Source: Sclerotinia nivalis (Eukaryota > Ascomycota > Leotiomycetes > Helotiales > Sclerotiniaceae). From it: a stretch of 64,000 nucleotides of DNA. Below the pieces are notes generated by a model. The model made no database searches, had not been told where the DNA came from, and worked only from the letters and a program-made list of their open reading frames with translations. Position 1 is the first letter of the stretch; each line of letters starts with the position of its first letter. Below, one piece after another: positions 37,600 to 48,089 of the stretch. Where the stretch lies: positions 1,364,001 through 1,428,000 of the forward strand of contig JAPEIS010000011.1 of assembly GCA_029531795.1 (NCBI GenBank), read 5' to 3'. Made by a program: the position numbers and the translations under genes.

Positions 37600-39936
37600 A
37601 TGGGCTTAAACGCCATCATGCACACCGCATTGAGCGGTGCTAAGGACCTTATACCCTCTCGACTTCGTCGCTCGAGACATTCTAGAAGATCCAAAGGATT
37701 TAGATACATCTCAAAAGAAGAGATTATATCACGGTATAGATCCTCTCCAGCAGAAGACTCTTTCTTTGATAAACACTCCTCGGAAGAAGAGAGTGTATTT
37801 TATAGGGCCACTTCAACGGAAGAATTCCAAAAAGAAGAGCCTGTCTTTAATAAAGACTCTTCAGAAGAAGAGGGTATAATTTATAAGGTCCCTTCAGAGG
37901 AAGATTTCCCAAAAGAAGAGACTGTTTCTCTCGAGCCCTCTTCAGAAGAAGATGGTATATTTTATAAGGTTCCTTCAGAGGGACATCTCCCGGAAGAAAA
38001 GACTGTCTCCCATAGTCCCTCCTCAAAAGAAGAGACTGTATTTTACAACGCCCCTTCGGTGGAAGAAATCCCAGATTCATTGATTTCGGAAAACTCAACT
38101 GAGACACTCATCGACAATCCATGGGAGGCCGAGAAAAATAAGCCTCCTCAATGTCCAGCCTCGGTTCAGGAACTCGTTGCGCACTTCGAGACATTGAAGG
38201 AAGGATCCTCAGAGTCCCCGGTTTCAGAAGACTCTATGGAGAATCTTATGCATAATCCATGGGCGATCGAGCAAAACAAGCCTGGTAAATGTCTGTCTTC
38301 GACTCAGGGATCCACTGCGCCCTTGAAAACACCCAAGAGAAAATCTTCCATTCATCATGTCAATGGCCATGATGATTCCAAGAACTCTACAGATACAATA
38401 ATCCATAACCCATTGGAAATCTCCGAGGTCTCCAAGACCTCACGACGTCAAGGATATAGGAACAAGATTCGTCGATGCCTATCCTCGAAATCTTTGTCCT
38501 CAAAATCTCTATTCTCAACTCAAGAATCCACTGCACCCTTGAACACATTGGAGGAAGAATCTTCCACTCATCACATTGTTGACCAAAACGATTCCAAGGA
38601 CTCTACGGAGACAATCATTCATAACCCATTGAACATCTCCGAGGTCCCTAAGGTCTCACGGCGTCAAGATTATAGGAACAAAATTCGCCGATGCCTATCA
38701 TCGAAGTCCCTGTCCTCGACTCAGCAATTTATTGCACCATCAAAAACATTGGAGGTAGAATCCTCCACAGACAATGTTTACCAAGAGAAGAAATTCTCCA
38801 CCTCTGATTACTCAATCTCCATCTACTCACAAAAGGGAATCGATGAGATCGTCGTATCTCCACAGGAGAGGCAAATGAATGATTTGAAAGCGCAGCTATT
38901 CAATCGAGAATTAGAAATAAAGAGACTTCGATCGGAGAATTCGCAGCTTCGCAGTGATCCCTCCTCAAAGTCGGTCTCAGAATCAGAGACAGTCGTTCAT
39001 AATCCATTGGAAAACACCAGAACCTCAAATCGTGAAAGGTGCCGAAGCAAGGTTCGCCAATATGTATCTTCGACTCAGGAGCTCATTGCTCCCCTGAAAG
39101 CATTGCACCCTAGTAACCGAGCAGAAAATGGCCACGCCAAACGACTAGCTAAAGAACGCCTTGAAGCTTTGGAGAATGCCCCAATGTTCTTTGAAACAGT
39201 CCCATTTGAGTCCACTGATGAGGCTGAAGCTCCAATCTTCTATTGCCCTCGTCATGTTAGCTGTTCCTGCGAACCTCATCCCAGCTGCCCCCTTGGAAAG
39301 AAAAAGATGGAGGAACAAGCTCTGCCCGTTCCAGAGCATTCTGGCTTTGAAATATTTTCGGCCGATGACTATGTTTTACACATCAAGGATTTGTCGGATG
39401 AATTCCTCGGAATCAAGTCGCCTGCTACAGAGCAAAAGGTGAGGGAACAAACTCCGCACGTTCCAAAGCAGCGCCAGCCCAAAAAATCTTCAATCAAGGA
39501 CCACACTGGACGCGTCAATCATTTGACCGATGATCACCTGGGCGTCACTGGATTCAACCCTCGAACCGGTGTTTTGGATTCATCTGAGGAGCATAAAACT
39601 CCTCGACGAGTCCACTGGGCCAGCACTGAAAATGGCTGGGAGAGCAGGGCTATACGCTCCCCAAGGTCTTCGGCTGATGGTCACAACGTTCCCAAAACAT
39701 TCAGAAAAAAGAAATGCGCCGTTGTTTCCGAGACAGTCAAAGAACCGGAATGTGCAGAAGTCCCTGAGCCAATTACAAATGCTTGGGGCGATTTTTTAGC
39801 CGACCGAAAGCACTTGGGCCTGACGGTACACAACAAGTCCACCAACAAGTGCATCACCACGTCCACCATCACCATTGGACCACTGGGCGAGATGGTTCGT
39901 GCGGCCTTCGGACCGCTCGACGAGGTCGACGACTGA
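37600..39936 (+). CDS. Unrecognised 778-residue protein with internal repeats and a coiled coil
   Basis: A single uninterrupted 778-codon frame that I do not recognise. After a basic N-terminus (SRLRRSRHSRRSKGFRY) come four tandem 27-residue repeats at residues 59-160 of the form (D/P)SSEE(E/D)GI(F/I)YKVPSE, acidic and Ser-rich. A second repeat family has a core E(T/N)(L/I)(I/M)HNP(L/W) at about residues 168, 214, 265, 337 and 463. Each core is followed by an S-S-T-Q-E..APLK-like block; the third and fourth copies are closest (KTSRRQGYRNKIRRCLSSKS). A coiled coil is likely at 421-455 (QMNDLKAQLFNRELEIKRLR). The C-terminus has Cys/His-containing CPRHVSCSCEPHPSCPLGKK near 550, and a non-repeated end with FLADRKHLGLTVHNKSTNKC. 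There is no signal peptide or membrane helix. It may be a cytosolic or nuclear scaffold; that is inference. Confidence 0.85.
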   Translation: MGLNAIMHTALSGAKDLIPSRLRRSRHSRRSKGFRYISKEEIISRYRSSPAEDSFFDKHSSEEESVFYRATSTEEFQKEEPVFNKDSSEEEGIIYKVPSEEDFPKEETVSLEPSSEEDGIFYKVPSEGHLPEEKTVSHSPSSKEETVFYNAPSVEEIPDSLISENSTETLIDNPWEAEKNKPPQCPASVQELVAHFETLKEGSSESPVSEDSMENLMHNPWAIEQNKPGKCLSSTQGSTAPLKTPKRKSSIHHVNGHDDSKNSTDTIIHNPLEISEVSKTSRRQGYRNKIRRCLSSKSLSSKSLFSTQESTAPLNTLEEESSTHHIVDQNDSKDSTETIIHNPLNISEVPKVSRRQDYRNKIRRCLSSKSLSSTQQFIAPSKTLEVESSTDNVYQEKKFSTSDYSISIYSQKGIDEIVVSPQERQMNDLKAQLFNRELEIKRLRSENSQLRSDPSSKSVSESETVVHNPLENTRTSNRERCRSKVRQYVSSTQELIAPLKALHPSNRAENGHAKRLAKERLEALENAPMFFETVPFESTDEAEAPIFYCPRHVSCSCEPHPSCPLGKKKMEEQALPVPEHSGFEIFSADDYVLHIKDLSDEFLGIKSPATEQKVREQTPHVPKQRQPKKSSIKDHTGRVNHLTDDHLGVTGFNPRTGVLDSSEEHKTPRRVHWASTENGWESRAIRSPRSSADGHNVPKTFRKKKCAVVSETVKEPECAEVPEPITNAWGDFLADRKHLGLTVHNKSTNKCITTSTITIGPLGEMVRAAFGPLDEVDD
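37774..38073 (+). repeat. 81-bp coding tandem repeats (27-residue unit)
   Basis: Units start at 37774, 37855, 37936 and 38017, each 81 bp, with the last one partial. The period is a multiple of three, so the host frame stays open. It also creates long antisense shadow frames. Confidence 0.9.
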
Positions 39937-40130
39937 AGAAGGAGAGGAGGAGAAGGAGGCATCGCTCGTCCTTTTTTGAATAAAATAAAAAAACTAAAAG
40001 GCTTTTTTGGTCTATTTTTTTTTGGAGGGGAAGGAGGTCTTTGTTTTTGTGTTTCTTGGTTTTATCTCTTCAGTCTTTCGCTTCTATTTTTGTCCTTTTC
40101 TGTTTTCTTTTTGCAGTTTTGTACGTATCA

Positions 40131-40215
40131 GTCTCAGTGTCAGTGTCAGTGTTAGTCGCAGTATCAGTCGCAGTGTCAGTCGCAGTATCAGTCGCAGTGT
40201 TAGTATTAGTATCAG
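40131..40215. repeat. CAGTGT/CAGTCG hexanucleotide minisatellite
   Basis: About 14 copies of a degenerate hexamer (CAGTGT, CAGTCG, CAGTAT, TAGTCG). It lies about 200 bp downstream of the stop codon of the repeat-rich gene. Confidence 0.9.
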
Positions 40216-42238
40216 TATTAGCTTCAATAGAATAAAAATAGAAAAAAATACTATAATAACTTTAATGTGCTAATAGCAACTGTGCATTTGAATGTCTTGA
40301 CTCCTATCAGATGTCGGAACACAGAAAGTGCTACTCTTCGAATCAGGATTTTCGGAGACCCGCATATAATCTAACAGTGGGCCTTTGAATGCGTTCCAAT
40401 TACTGTATTGAATTCAGATATTCCTCCTTCTTTCTCTAAGCTCCTACCCATCCCCTACAAGGCAGGAGATATGTGACTCTCGAGGTACGTTGAGAGTGTA
40501 GCCGACTTCCAGTAACATTAACACCTCGCGTAGAAAGCACGAACAAGGTGTTCAGATTTCATATGTTCCATTTGATCTTCATGTGTAGTAGGACGGCCTC
40601 CCAAAAAGCTTGCCTTATTATTTATTGTTGTATCGTCCTATGCGGAACAGGTCTTGCTTCTGGTATGGCCCCGTCCAGGGGTGACTTCCGCCGTGTAGAA
40701 TTCCAAAGTTCCTGACAGCGCCATACCTTCAAGATGAACCAATCCGCTCCGCTATCGTTTTTTGTATGTAGAAACGGAACAATGTCATTGCACTGGATGA
40801 ACAATGAACGCATTGCGGCAAGTTGAAGCAGGGTTTTCAATAATTCTCACTGCTGCATTCCTGAGAGCGTTTGTTGTTCTGAGAAAGTGTGGGTGTTTCA
40901 ACCGGATATCAGTGATTGGTTCAAGTAGTCGCACTGCTTCAAATGGATTCAAGAAATAAATAAGATTGATGTGATGTTAACATAAGTTGAATATAATGAG
41001 TACATGTAGTGACATGCGGCCACTTGGTTTAAATCAACGAATATTAGTCTTTAGGGGTGGTAGTCTTCATACTTGAGCGACTAACGACGTTAGCTGACGG
41101 CTCATCTCATCCCTCTTTCTATGAGCCTTCGTTTCTTTCCATAAGCTTTTCTTGGCCCGAAAGGTTGTATAGCCATCAACAATTTGTTAAAAGTAGTATT
41201 ACTACCGGGTCAATACCCTCAGTTTTCCACTCATCGTACAGTTTTTGATTAGATGTTATCACAGCTGAAAAATGACTTGCTCTGGGATAGACAGAGTCAG
41301 AAGCACGGCGTCAGAAATGAGGCTACTATTTGGTATGTATACAACGGAGCGGAAAAGTCTGGATACAGGGAGCTTTCATGTATAGAGAGCTCAGCCAGCT
41401 TCATTGGTCCTAGTTTCCACTACTGTATCACTGTTTAGAAACCGCCGCTTCATCATATGTTTAACTCGGCTAAAATTAGGGGCGCGTTGCAACTAGAAAA
41501 GGAAAAAAATCTTGAAACCCCTCCTCTTTCACGGACGAGATAAGGATAATGGTGGTTTATGCGATCATGCAACAACAAAGAACTATCATGGAGATAGAGA
41601 CGCCACCAGGTACACCACGTTACCCTCACATAGAAGTTTTACAACGAAACTACCGGAGTGAAGAGACCTTAAGCATGACTTCTCTATTCCCAATTTCAAA
41701 CAGGCGGCCTTGACGATAGGAAGGGTCTTCCGGATATGATTTATTTCCAAAAATCTCCACTGAATGGGTCATGAATTACGATATCCGTTGCTGCGACCGA
41801 CTTCAAAAAATAGCCAAGCTCCTCTCCCCAGAAGAGAGGGCGTTATTTTCGGAAAGCGGATGGCAATATTTTGCCTCCAAAATTCGAGTATACAGCTAAT
41901 ATTCTCCTTTGAGTCCTCCCAACTGGGGAAGACGCCATGTGCCATCCATTTTAGGGTAGGAGCTCGAGCGGCTCCCTTGCAGAAGTCATGAGGCCCATGA
42001 GACCGCTTCAAACCCCATGCGTGACAGAAATGGGCTTCCTTGACGCCTTATCAAGTGGGCTGGTGAGCCATTGATCGTTGCCTATTGGGCATTTCAACTG
42101 ATATGGATCATTCTTAGACACAAGCCACTACGCTCACCTCAACCACTATAAGAGTGCCTTCAATAATATAATACACAAGATCTTAACAACAAAGTTTGAG
42201 AAAAAGCAGTTCATTCTCAGTATGTGGTGTCGATAACA

Positions 42239-42255
42239 GATATATATATATATAC
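42239..42255. repeat. TA dinucleotide repeat
   Basis: A short run of TA dinucleotides in AT-rich non-coding DNA downstream of the minus-strand four-helix membrane protein gene. Confidence 0.8.
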
Positions 42256-42672
42256 AATACATATTGAAAAATTACAAATCGCAAAAACTAAATAATGTGT
42301 AAAAATAAGCCAGTTTCCTTCTTCATACATACCAACGCAAATACATCCCAAACAATTCCCATATTCCAATATTAACATGTCCTCATATACGTATACCCAA
42401 GTTCCAGTGTTCTTCCATATCTAACACCCACACCCATCGTCCAACATCTTGACCGCAAAGAATTGTATACAACGTATGTGAATCCCATCATCCCCATGAT
42501 GTTCCAATTACGGAAATGAGCCATCACGGAAGATGAGACCTGGTCTGTACTTTCGCCCCGTTGGCCGGGACTTTGCTTGTCCAAAATCTTACATAAAAAG
42601 CTTCATCGCGAGTCTCTCCCGGGCAACTTTCATCCCATATCCCAAAATATCGTTTTATGATCAGTAGTACAA

Positions 42673-44493
42673 TTACAAAATTTGCAACCCGCTAATATTC
42701 CTCAATCTCGCTCCCCACGCCGCACCTCCTCTTCCTTCCTCCGCTATTTTCCCACTGACGTCTCTTCTGAAACTTCCTCGCTGACCCGCAAAATCAGTTC
42801 CACTGCTGACCTGTCGTCCGATTCCGTCGCCGCCAACCATGATAGGTGGTGTCGCAGGTTTTAAATCTCCATAATTCTTCGACTTGAAGCTATCGCCCGA
42901 ACCTGAATCACGGGTGCGCAGGGGCTTAGGTGTTAGTTCGCGAATCTCGGGAGAGCGGAGAGGTAAAGGCCAAGATGGTTCGTCGGTTATGTCGGCGCTG
43001 GAGCTGCCAATTTGTTCATTGCTATCTGGGGCCATTGCAGAGGGAGCTTGGGAGGAATATTTGGAGGATGAAGAGGGAAAATTGTGACGCGGGGTTGGCG
43101 GGTTTTCCATTAACGGATTAGGGAGGCGGAAGTTATCTTCATCGTCGTCGATCGCGGAAGGGTCAAGCGGTAACGGATGATAGGAAGACTTGATAGAGGT
43201 GGAGGATTTTTTGGGTGAGTGGGGACGAGAGCTTGGTGCGCTGCTGCGATTGCCCTTTTTACCGATAGAATCATTGGTGAACCAGCTTATGCCGCCATCT
43301 TTGGTGTTATTGTTATTAATAGACTCATTAGCCGTGTGAAAGGAGAGGTCGGATGCGGGAACAGAAGTGTAGGAGTGACGGGATGCTGGCTTGAAGTCTG
43401 GAACTGAATGACGAGGCGACTGATTGGGCTTATATGCATTATAGCGAGCCGGAGAACCCGTACGTGATGTGCGAGGTGATGATTGGCTAGTCTGGAATGA
43501 TTCATTGGAGTTGGTGCGAGTATGAAGGAAGGGAATTGCTGGGGGTCTATCGAGATCCTCATAAGGGGCCCCAGAACGTCGTTTATCCTCAAGATTAGAT
43601 CCCCTTGACAGTCTTTTCTCGGATGGAGACGTGATGGTAGTGAAAGTTGAGATGGAGGATTTGTTGCGTTTGTGACGAGACGTGAGATTATCTTCTAGTG
43701 GGTTCATATCCGGAGGGAGTTGGTTGATCTTGCGGAATGTGACAGCGAGATAGAGAGAAATAGATAAAGAAATTAAATGAAGCCCACCTCCAACCGTAGC
43801 CGCGTAGAACAGAATGTCGGTGAAGATTGTTAGAAGATTCTTATCGGATAGAGACGTAGTCCAAGTCGTTTGCTTCGTTTTAGCTGCCAAAGAAATATAT
43901 GCATAAAATGGCACAATAGTTATATCAATCAAAGATGCAAATAGCATGTATGATGCTGTAGATCCAGGTGCTCTACCGTCAGGTTTTCGTGCTAAGTGAT
44001 ATATTCCATAAATGGTATGAAAAATCGCTATAGCAGGCTGAAACATGTCAGTCGGTCATGGAAAATTAAAACATTCTCGGAACAACATACCGCAAGCTTC
44101 ATGATCCACCCTGATACAATATCCAAACCAGTAATCAAGATTGACATGATAAGAAGACCGACTGCTGCCAAGGCTTGAAAGCATCGCAATACCAGTGTGA
44201 CTTTTCTGGTCCACTTGATTCTCCTCTTGACAGAAGGGTGCATTGATTTGGCATCCACATTTCCACAAGGAACAATTAGATAAGAACTGATGAGAGAAGA
44301 TCAGCATAGATTTCAGTGAAATGTAAGCGCATACTCAAACGTACTCAGGGTGTGAATTGAAATTGACCAACGGCCCATCTGGTCGCTTTGGCCGTGGAGC
44401 TGGGGGAGATAAGCTGGCTCTGGAGACGGCTTTTGGATCAAATGACCAATCTGTTTTGACTGGCTCATAAATAAAGGGTGGTTCAATGCCCAT
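42673..44493 (-). CDS. Four-helix membrane protein with long Ser/Arg-rich cytosolic tail
   Basis: Three minus-strand exons (44493-44345, 44286-44091, 44037-42673) encode 569 residues. The start MGIEPPFIYEPVKTDWSFDP is followed by four hydrophobic segments: VTLVLRCFQALAAVGLLIMS (near 80), KLAPAIAIFHTIYGIYHLAR (near 115, across an exon join), SYMLFASLIDITIVPFYAYI (near 147) and ILFYAATVGGGLHLISLSIS (near 190). The remaining 350 residues are polar and low-complexity, with many Ser, Arg and Pro (for example HTRTNSNESFQTSQSSPRTS) and no domain I recognise. Four close helices and a long tail resemble MARVEL-type or unnamed conserved ascomycete membrane proteins. The gene is divergent from arh1 with 255 bp between starts. 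Function unknown; gene structure firm. Confidence 0.88.
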
Positions 44494-44748
44494 TGTACCT
44501 GACAATAATGAATAACGAAAGAGAGAGTGAAATGTTCCAGGAATGAAGCCAGGAACGTGGATCTTGCAAAAGAATGAACCACAGACATGCGATGATAATC
44601 ATTCTAGAGCTTGGATCAACAAACTTTGGGTCCAAGCTTTGTTGACACAGCAACAAACGATAATGTTACATACGAAGCACAGTGTTATCGGACAATGCGA
44701 TAAAGATTTCCGAAGGCTTCTCATATGACGTTTTGAGAGCGAGAGAAA
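44494..44748. promoter_or_regulatory. Shared divergent promoter of the 4-TM gene and arh1
   Basis: 255 bp lie between the two opposed start codons (44493 minus, 44749 plus). This short spacer must carry both promoters. No individual element was identified. Confidence 0.6.
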
Positions 44749-46425
44749 ATGAACAGGATCGCGAGACCTTGGCTTTGCACAAGATGTGCGAAATCTTTAC
44801 AGCAACGCATACATTCGATCACTCGATCAAGGACGATTACCAATACCGCCAGAAAATATACCGAGAAGCCTAGAGCTCATGATGGTAGACCATTTAGAAT
44901 GGCTGTTATTGGGTCGGGACCTGCTGGATTTTATACATCTTATAAAGTGATGTCCAGAATTGAGAATTCAATTGTGGATATGTATGAGCATCTGCCAGTA
45001 CCTTTTGGTTTGGTACGATTTGGCGTCGCTCCGGACCATCCTGAAGTGAAGGTGAGGCCTCATCTGTCAGCTCTAGATCAAATGAGAAAACTTCGTGCTG
45101 ATGCTAAATAGAATTGTCAAGATAAATTCAACGAAGTAGCCGAATCACCGAACTTTAATTTCATCGGGAATATATCTATAGGGGATCATGCTGGAGCTTT
45201 ACCTCTTGCATCGCTATTGCCACATTACGATGCTATATTATTTGCCTATGGCGCATCTCGAGATCGTACACTAAATATACCAGGAGAGGATAATTTGAAG
45301 GGTATATATTCGGCGCGGGCGTTTGTGGGATGGTATAATGGATTACCGGAATATGCAGATCTCAAACCAGATCTCACGCAAGGAGATGAGGCTATAATTA
45401 TTGGGCAAGGAAATGTAGCTTTGGATGTTGCAAGAATCCTATTGCAGGACCCCGATGTACTGCGAACAACTGATATCACGGAGAGAGCTATTGACACTTT
45501 GCAAAAAAGTCGGGTCAGGAGAGTGAGAGTAGTGGGGAGAAGAGGTCCTTTGCAGGTTTGTTTTATGGGGCTAAGTGGAGCGTATTTATGCTGACGATTT
45601 CAGGCGGCCTTCACGATCAAAGAGGTTCGTGAGTTAGTGAAGTTAGATTCGGTAGCTTTTCATCCTGTTGATAGATCATTAATCCCGGAGGATATCTCGA
45701 AATTACCTCGAGCCTCGAAGCGAATCATGGAAATCATCAAAAAGGGGTCAAGTGCTTCCTTAGAGTCGGCAGCTAAGTCATGGTCATTTGATTTCTGTCT
45801 TTCACCAAAATCATTTAATCAAAGTCATCACTCTCCCTCTGAACTAGGTAGCATATCATTTGAGAAAACTCTGCTGAGCCCAGATCCCTTTGATCCTGCG
45901 GCCAAGGCAAATGGCACAGGAGAAATGGTAGACCTTCCAGCCTCTCTAGCTTTTCGATCCATTGGATACAAGTCAGAAGCTTTGCCAGGATTCTCGGACC
46001 TGGATATACCATTTGATGATCGCCTGGGCATCATACCAAACGATCGACTGGGCCGTTTAGTCAATGACAACGAAGGGTGGTCGAGTTCGGATTCGTCCAA
46101 GCATATTCCAGGAATGTATTGTGCTGGGTGGGTAAAACGAGGACCGACAGGTGTAATTGCTAGTACTATGCTGGATGCCTTCTCAACTGCAGATACGATT
46201 GCGGAAGACTGGTATACGCATGCAGCATTTCTAAATGGTAATGCTGGAGGTTCTGGCCTTGGATGGGATGGAGTAAAAGCTGAGGCGGACAGAAAAGCGT
46301 GCCGAAGAGTTAGCTGGGAAAACTGGCAGAAGATCGACGCTGCCGAGCGTAGGAGGGGTAACAGTAATGGAAAGGAACGAGAAAAGTTTACAAATGTGGA
46401 AGACATGCTCAAGGTTCTAGATTAA
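44749..46425 (+). CDS. arh1: Mitochondrial NADPH:adrenodoxin (ferredoxin) reductase Arh1
   Basis: Three exons (44749-45051, 45115-45555, 45604-46425) encode 521 residues. The N-terminus is Arg-rich without acidic residues (MNRIARPWLCTRCAKSLQQR), a mitochondrial presequence. The FAD-binding Rossmann motif is AVIGSGPAGFYTSYKV near residue 52, followed by HLPVPFGLVRFGVAPDHPEV. The first intron joins this to KNCQDKFNEVA. The NADPH-binding fold shows AIIIGQGNVALDVARILL, and VRRVRVVGRRGPLQAAFTIK spans the second intron. The C-terminal FAD contact GMYCAGWVKRGPTGVIASTM is complete. The enzyme passes electrons from NADPH to mitochondrial ferredoxin for Fe-S cluster assembly and heme A synthesis. Length and motifs fit the family fully. 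Confidence 0.95.
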
Positions 46426-46457
46426 ACCAGGAAATTCTAAACTAACAATATTGTACA

Positions 46458-47572
46458 TTACTTTAACTTCTCGGTCAGCTCTGGGACCTTATCAAACAAA
46501 TCCCCAACCAGCCCAACATCAGCGACTTGGAAAATTGGCGCATCCGCATCTTTGTTGATCGCTGCAATGACCTTACTATCCTTCATACCTGCCAAATGTT
46601 GAATAGCACCAGAGATACCTGCACACAAGTACAATTGTGGTGCTACAACCTTTCCGGTTTGGCCGACCTGTAAACTGTTGTCGGCGTAGCCACTGTCCAC
46701 AGCCGCCCTTGACGCTCCAACAGCTGCTCCTAACGCATCCGCCAAGGGCAACATTATTCTATCAAACTCTTCCTTCGATTTCAATCCTCGGCCTCCAGAT
46801 ACTACTTTACCCGCAGTGGCGAGATCTGGTCTATCTGATTTAGCGAGATCTTCTGACACCCATTCCGTCTGTGATTCAACCTTAGGATCTACACCATCTT
46901 CAATTGATGCCGAGCCTCCCTCAGCTGCAGCAGCGGCAAACGCAGTTCCTCTAATAGTAATGATTTTGATTTCGTCTGAAGATTCGACAGTGGCAATTGC
47001 GTTACCAGCATAGATTGGTCTAACGAAGGTCTTCTCATTTTCAATTCCTGTAATATCCGATACTTGTTGAACATCAAGTAATGCGGCAACACGGGGCATT
47101 AGATTCTTTCCAAAAGCTGTGTGTCCGGCAATGATGTGTGTAAAGCCGCCCTTCTTAATATTTTCTACCAATAAAGGAGCATAATTTTCTGGCAAACCCT
47201 AAAATGGAAGCATCAGAAATCGCTAATTTAGCATAACTGGGTTATTCAAGAAGTAGATTTCCTCACCTTGTCATACGCAGCATTGTCTACCACGATAATT
47301 TTTTCGATTCCTGCAACTTTAGCTGCTTCCTCAGCGACGGATTTGATATTGCTTCCCGCGATAAATGCAGTTATCGACCCTCCTAACTTCTGGGCTGCGG
47401 TGACTGCTCCCAATGAACCATGGTTAAGTTTGCCTTCCCTTTGTTCCAGGACGGCCAGTGAGGATAATAATCTTGCGAGTGCGGAGAGTGAAGCAACAGG
47501 CGTAGGACCAGCTTGTGGTCGTAATTGAGTACGCGCCTGGCGTAAGATAGATTGACCGGCTCTCGAAAGCAT
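46458..47572 (-). CDS. Electron transfer flavoprotein alpha subunit (ETF alpha)
   Basis: Two minus-strand exons (47572-47267, 47198-46458) encode 348 residues. An Arg-rich mitochondrial presequence ([20 protein letters not shown]) precedes domain I ([20 protein letters not shown]). The C-terminal FAD-binding domain carries [60 protein letters not shown] and [20 protein letters not shown], the family signature. ETF takes electrons from matrix acyl-CoA and amino-acid dehydrogenases and hands them to ETF-ubiquinone oxidoreductase. Its stop lies only 32 bp from the arh1 stop on the other strand, so the two transcripts almost certainly overlap at their 3' ends. Confidence 0.96.
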
Positions 47573-48089
47573 TGTTATGGAATTGAAGGAAGGAAATTTT
47601 GAAAGACTAAATTGTTGATGAACATTGTCAATGGAAATCCACCAAGTAAACTTTACCCCATGTTTTCAATCTTGACCATCGGCCGCTTCAAGCCGAGGGA
47701 CCTAATTTTGTGCCTGTAAATGATGGCCTAACCCTTGGGGTGTAAACATTAGTCATGGGTTACAGTCACGTGAATTCTTACAATTTTGGCTGTTTGGTTT
47801 TGGCTCCATCTTGAGCTTTATTAATCTAGCAAGCGAAACGCGACGTCCCTCCAGAAAATCATCAACGCGAATCACAGCAATAGTGTTTGCGCCTCAAACT
47901 CTCAATCGTTTATTACCACATAAATTCCTTTTTCATCAAGTCGTGCATTTGGATTCTGATCAGTTCGACGCGCATGAGAATTCGAACATCCATTTGGGGA
48001 TCTAGTGCGACTTCTGTTGCGCCAAATTCAGAAAGCGTTTACGAATAAACCATTGCGACAGTTTTACTATCTCAAAAATACAATCAAAT
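47573..48089. promoter_or_regulatory. Divergent promoter region of ETF alpha and swi3
   Basis: 517 bp lie between the opposed start codons. A short open frame (47811-48005) is present but has no domain-like content. The spacer should hold both promoters; no single site was recognised. Confidence 0.5.

Larger units (their letters stand above)
39937..42672. other. 2.7-kb intergenic region
   Basis: No coding gene is supported. The left edge has an AATAAAATAAAA poly(A)-like signal (about 39979) just after the repeat-rich gene, then a hexanucleotide minisatellite (40131-40215). The rest is unstructured AT-rich DNA with a short TA repeat at 42239-42255. It ends with the 3' flank of the minus-strand gene at 42673. 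Confidence 0.55.

Noticed and set aside
37847..38107. Antisense 86-residue frame with internal repeats opposite the repeat-rich gene
   Set aside because: The 81-bp sense repeats are a multiple of three and keep the antisense frame open by necessity; this is a shadow.
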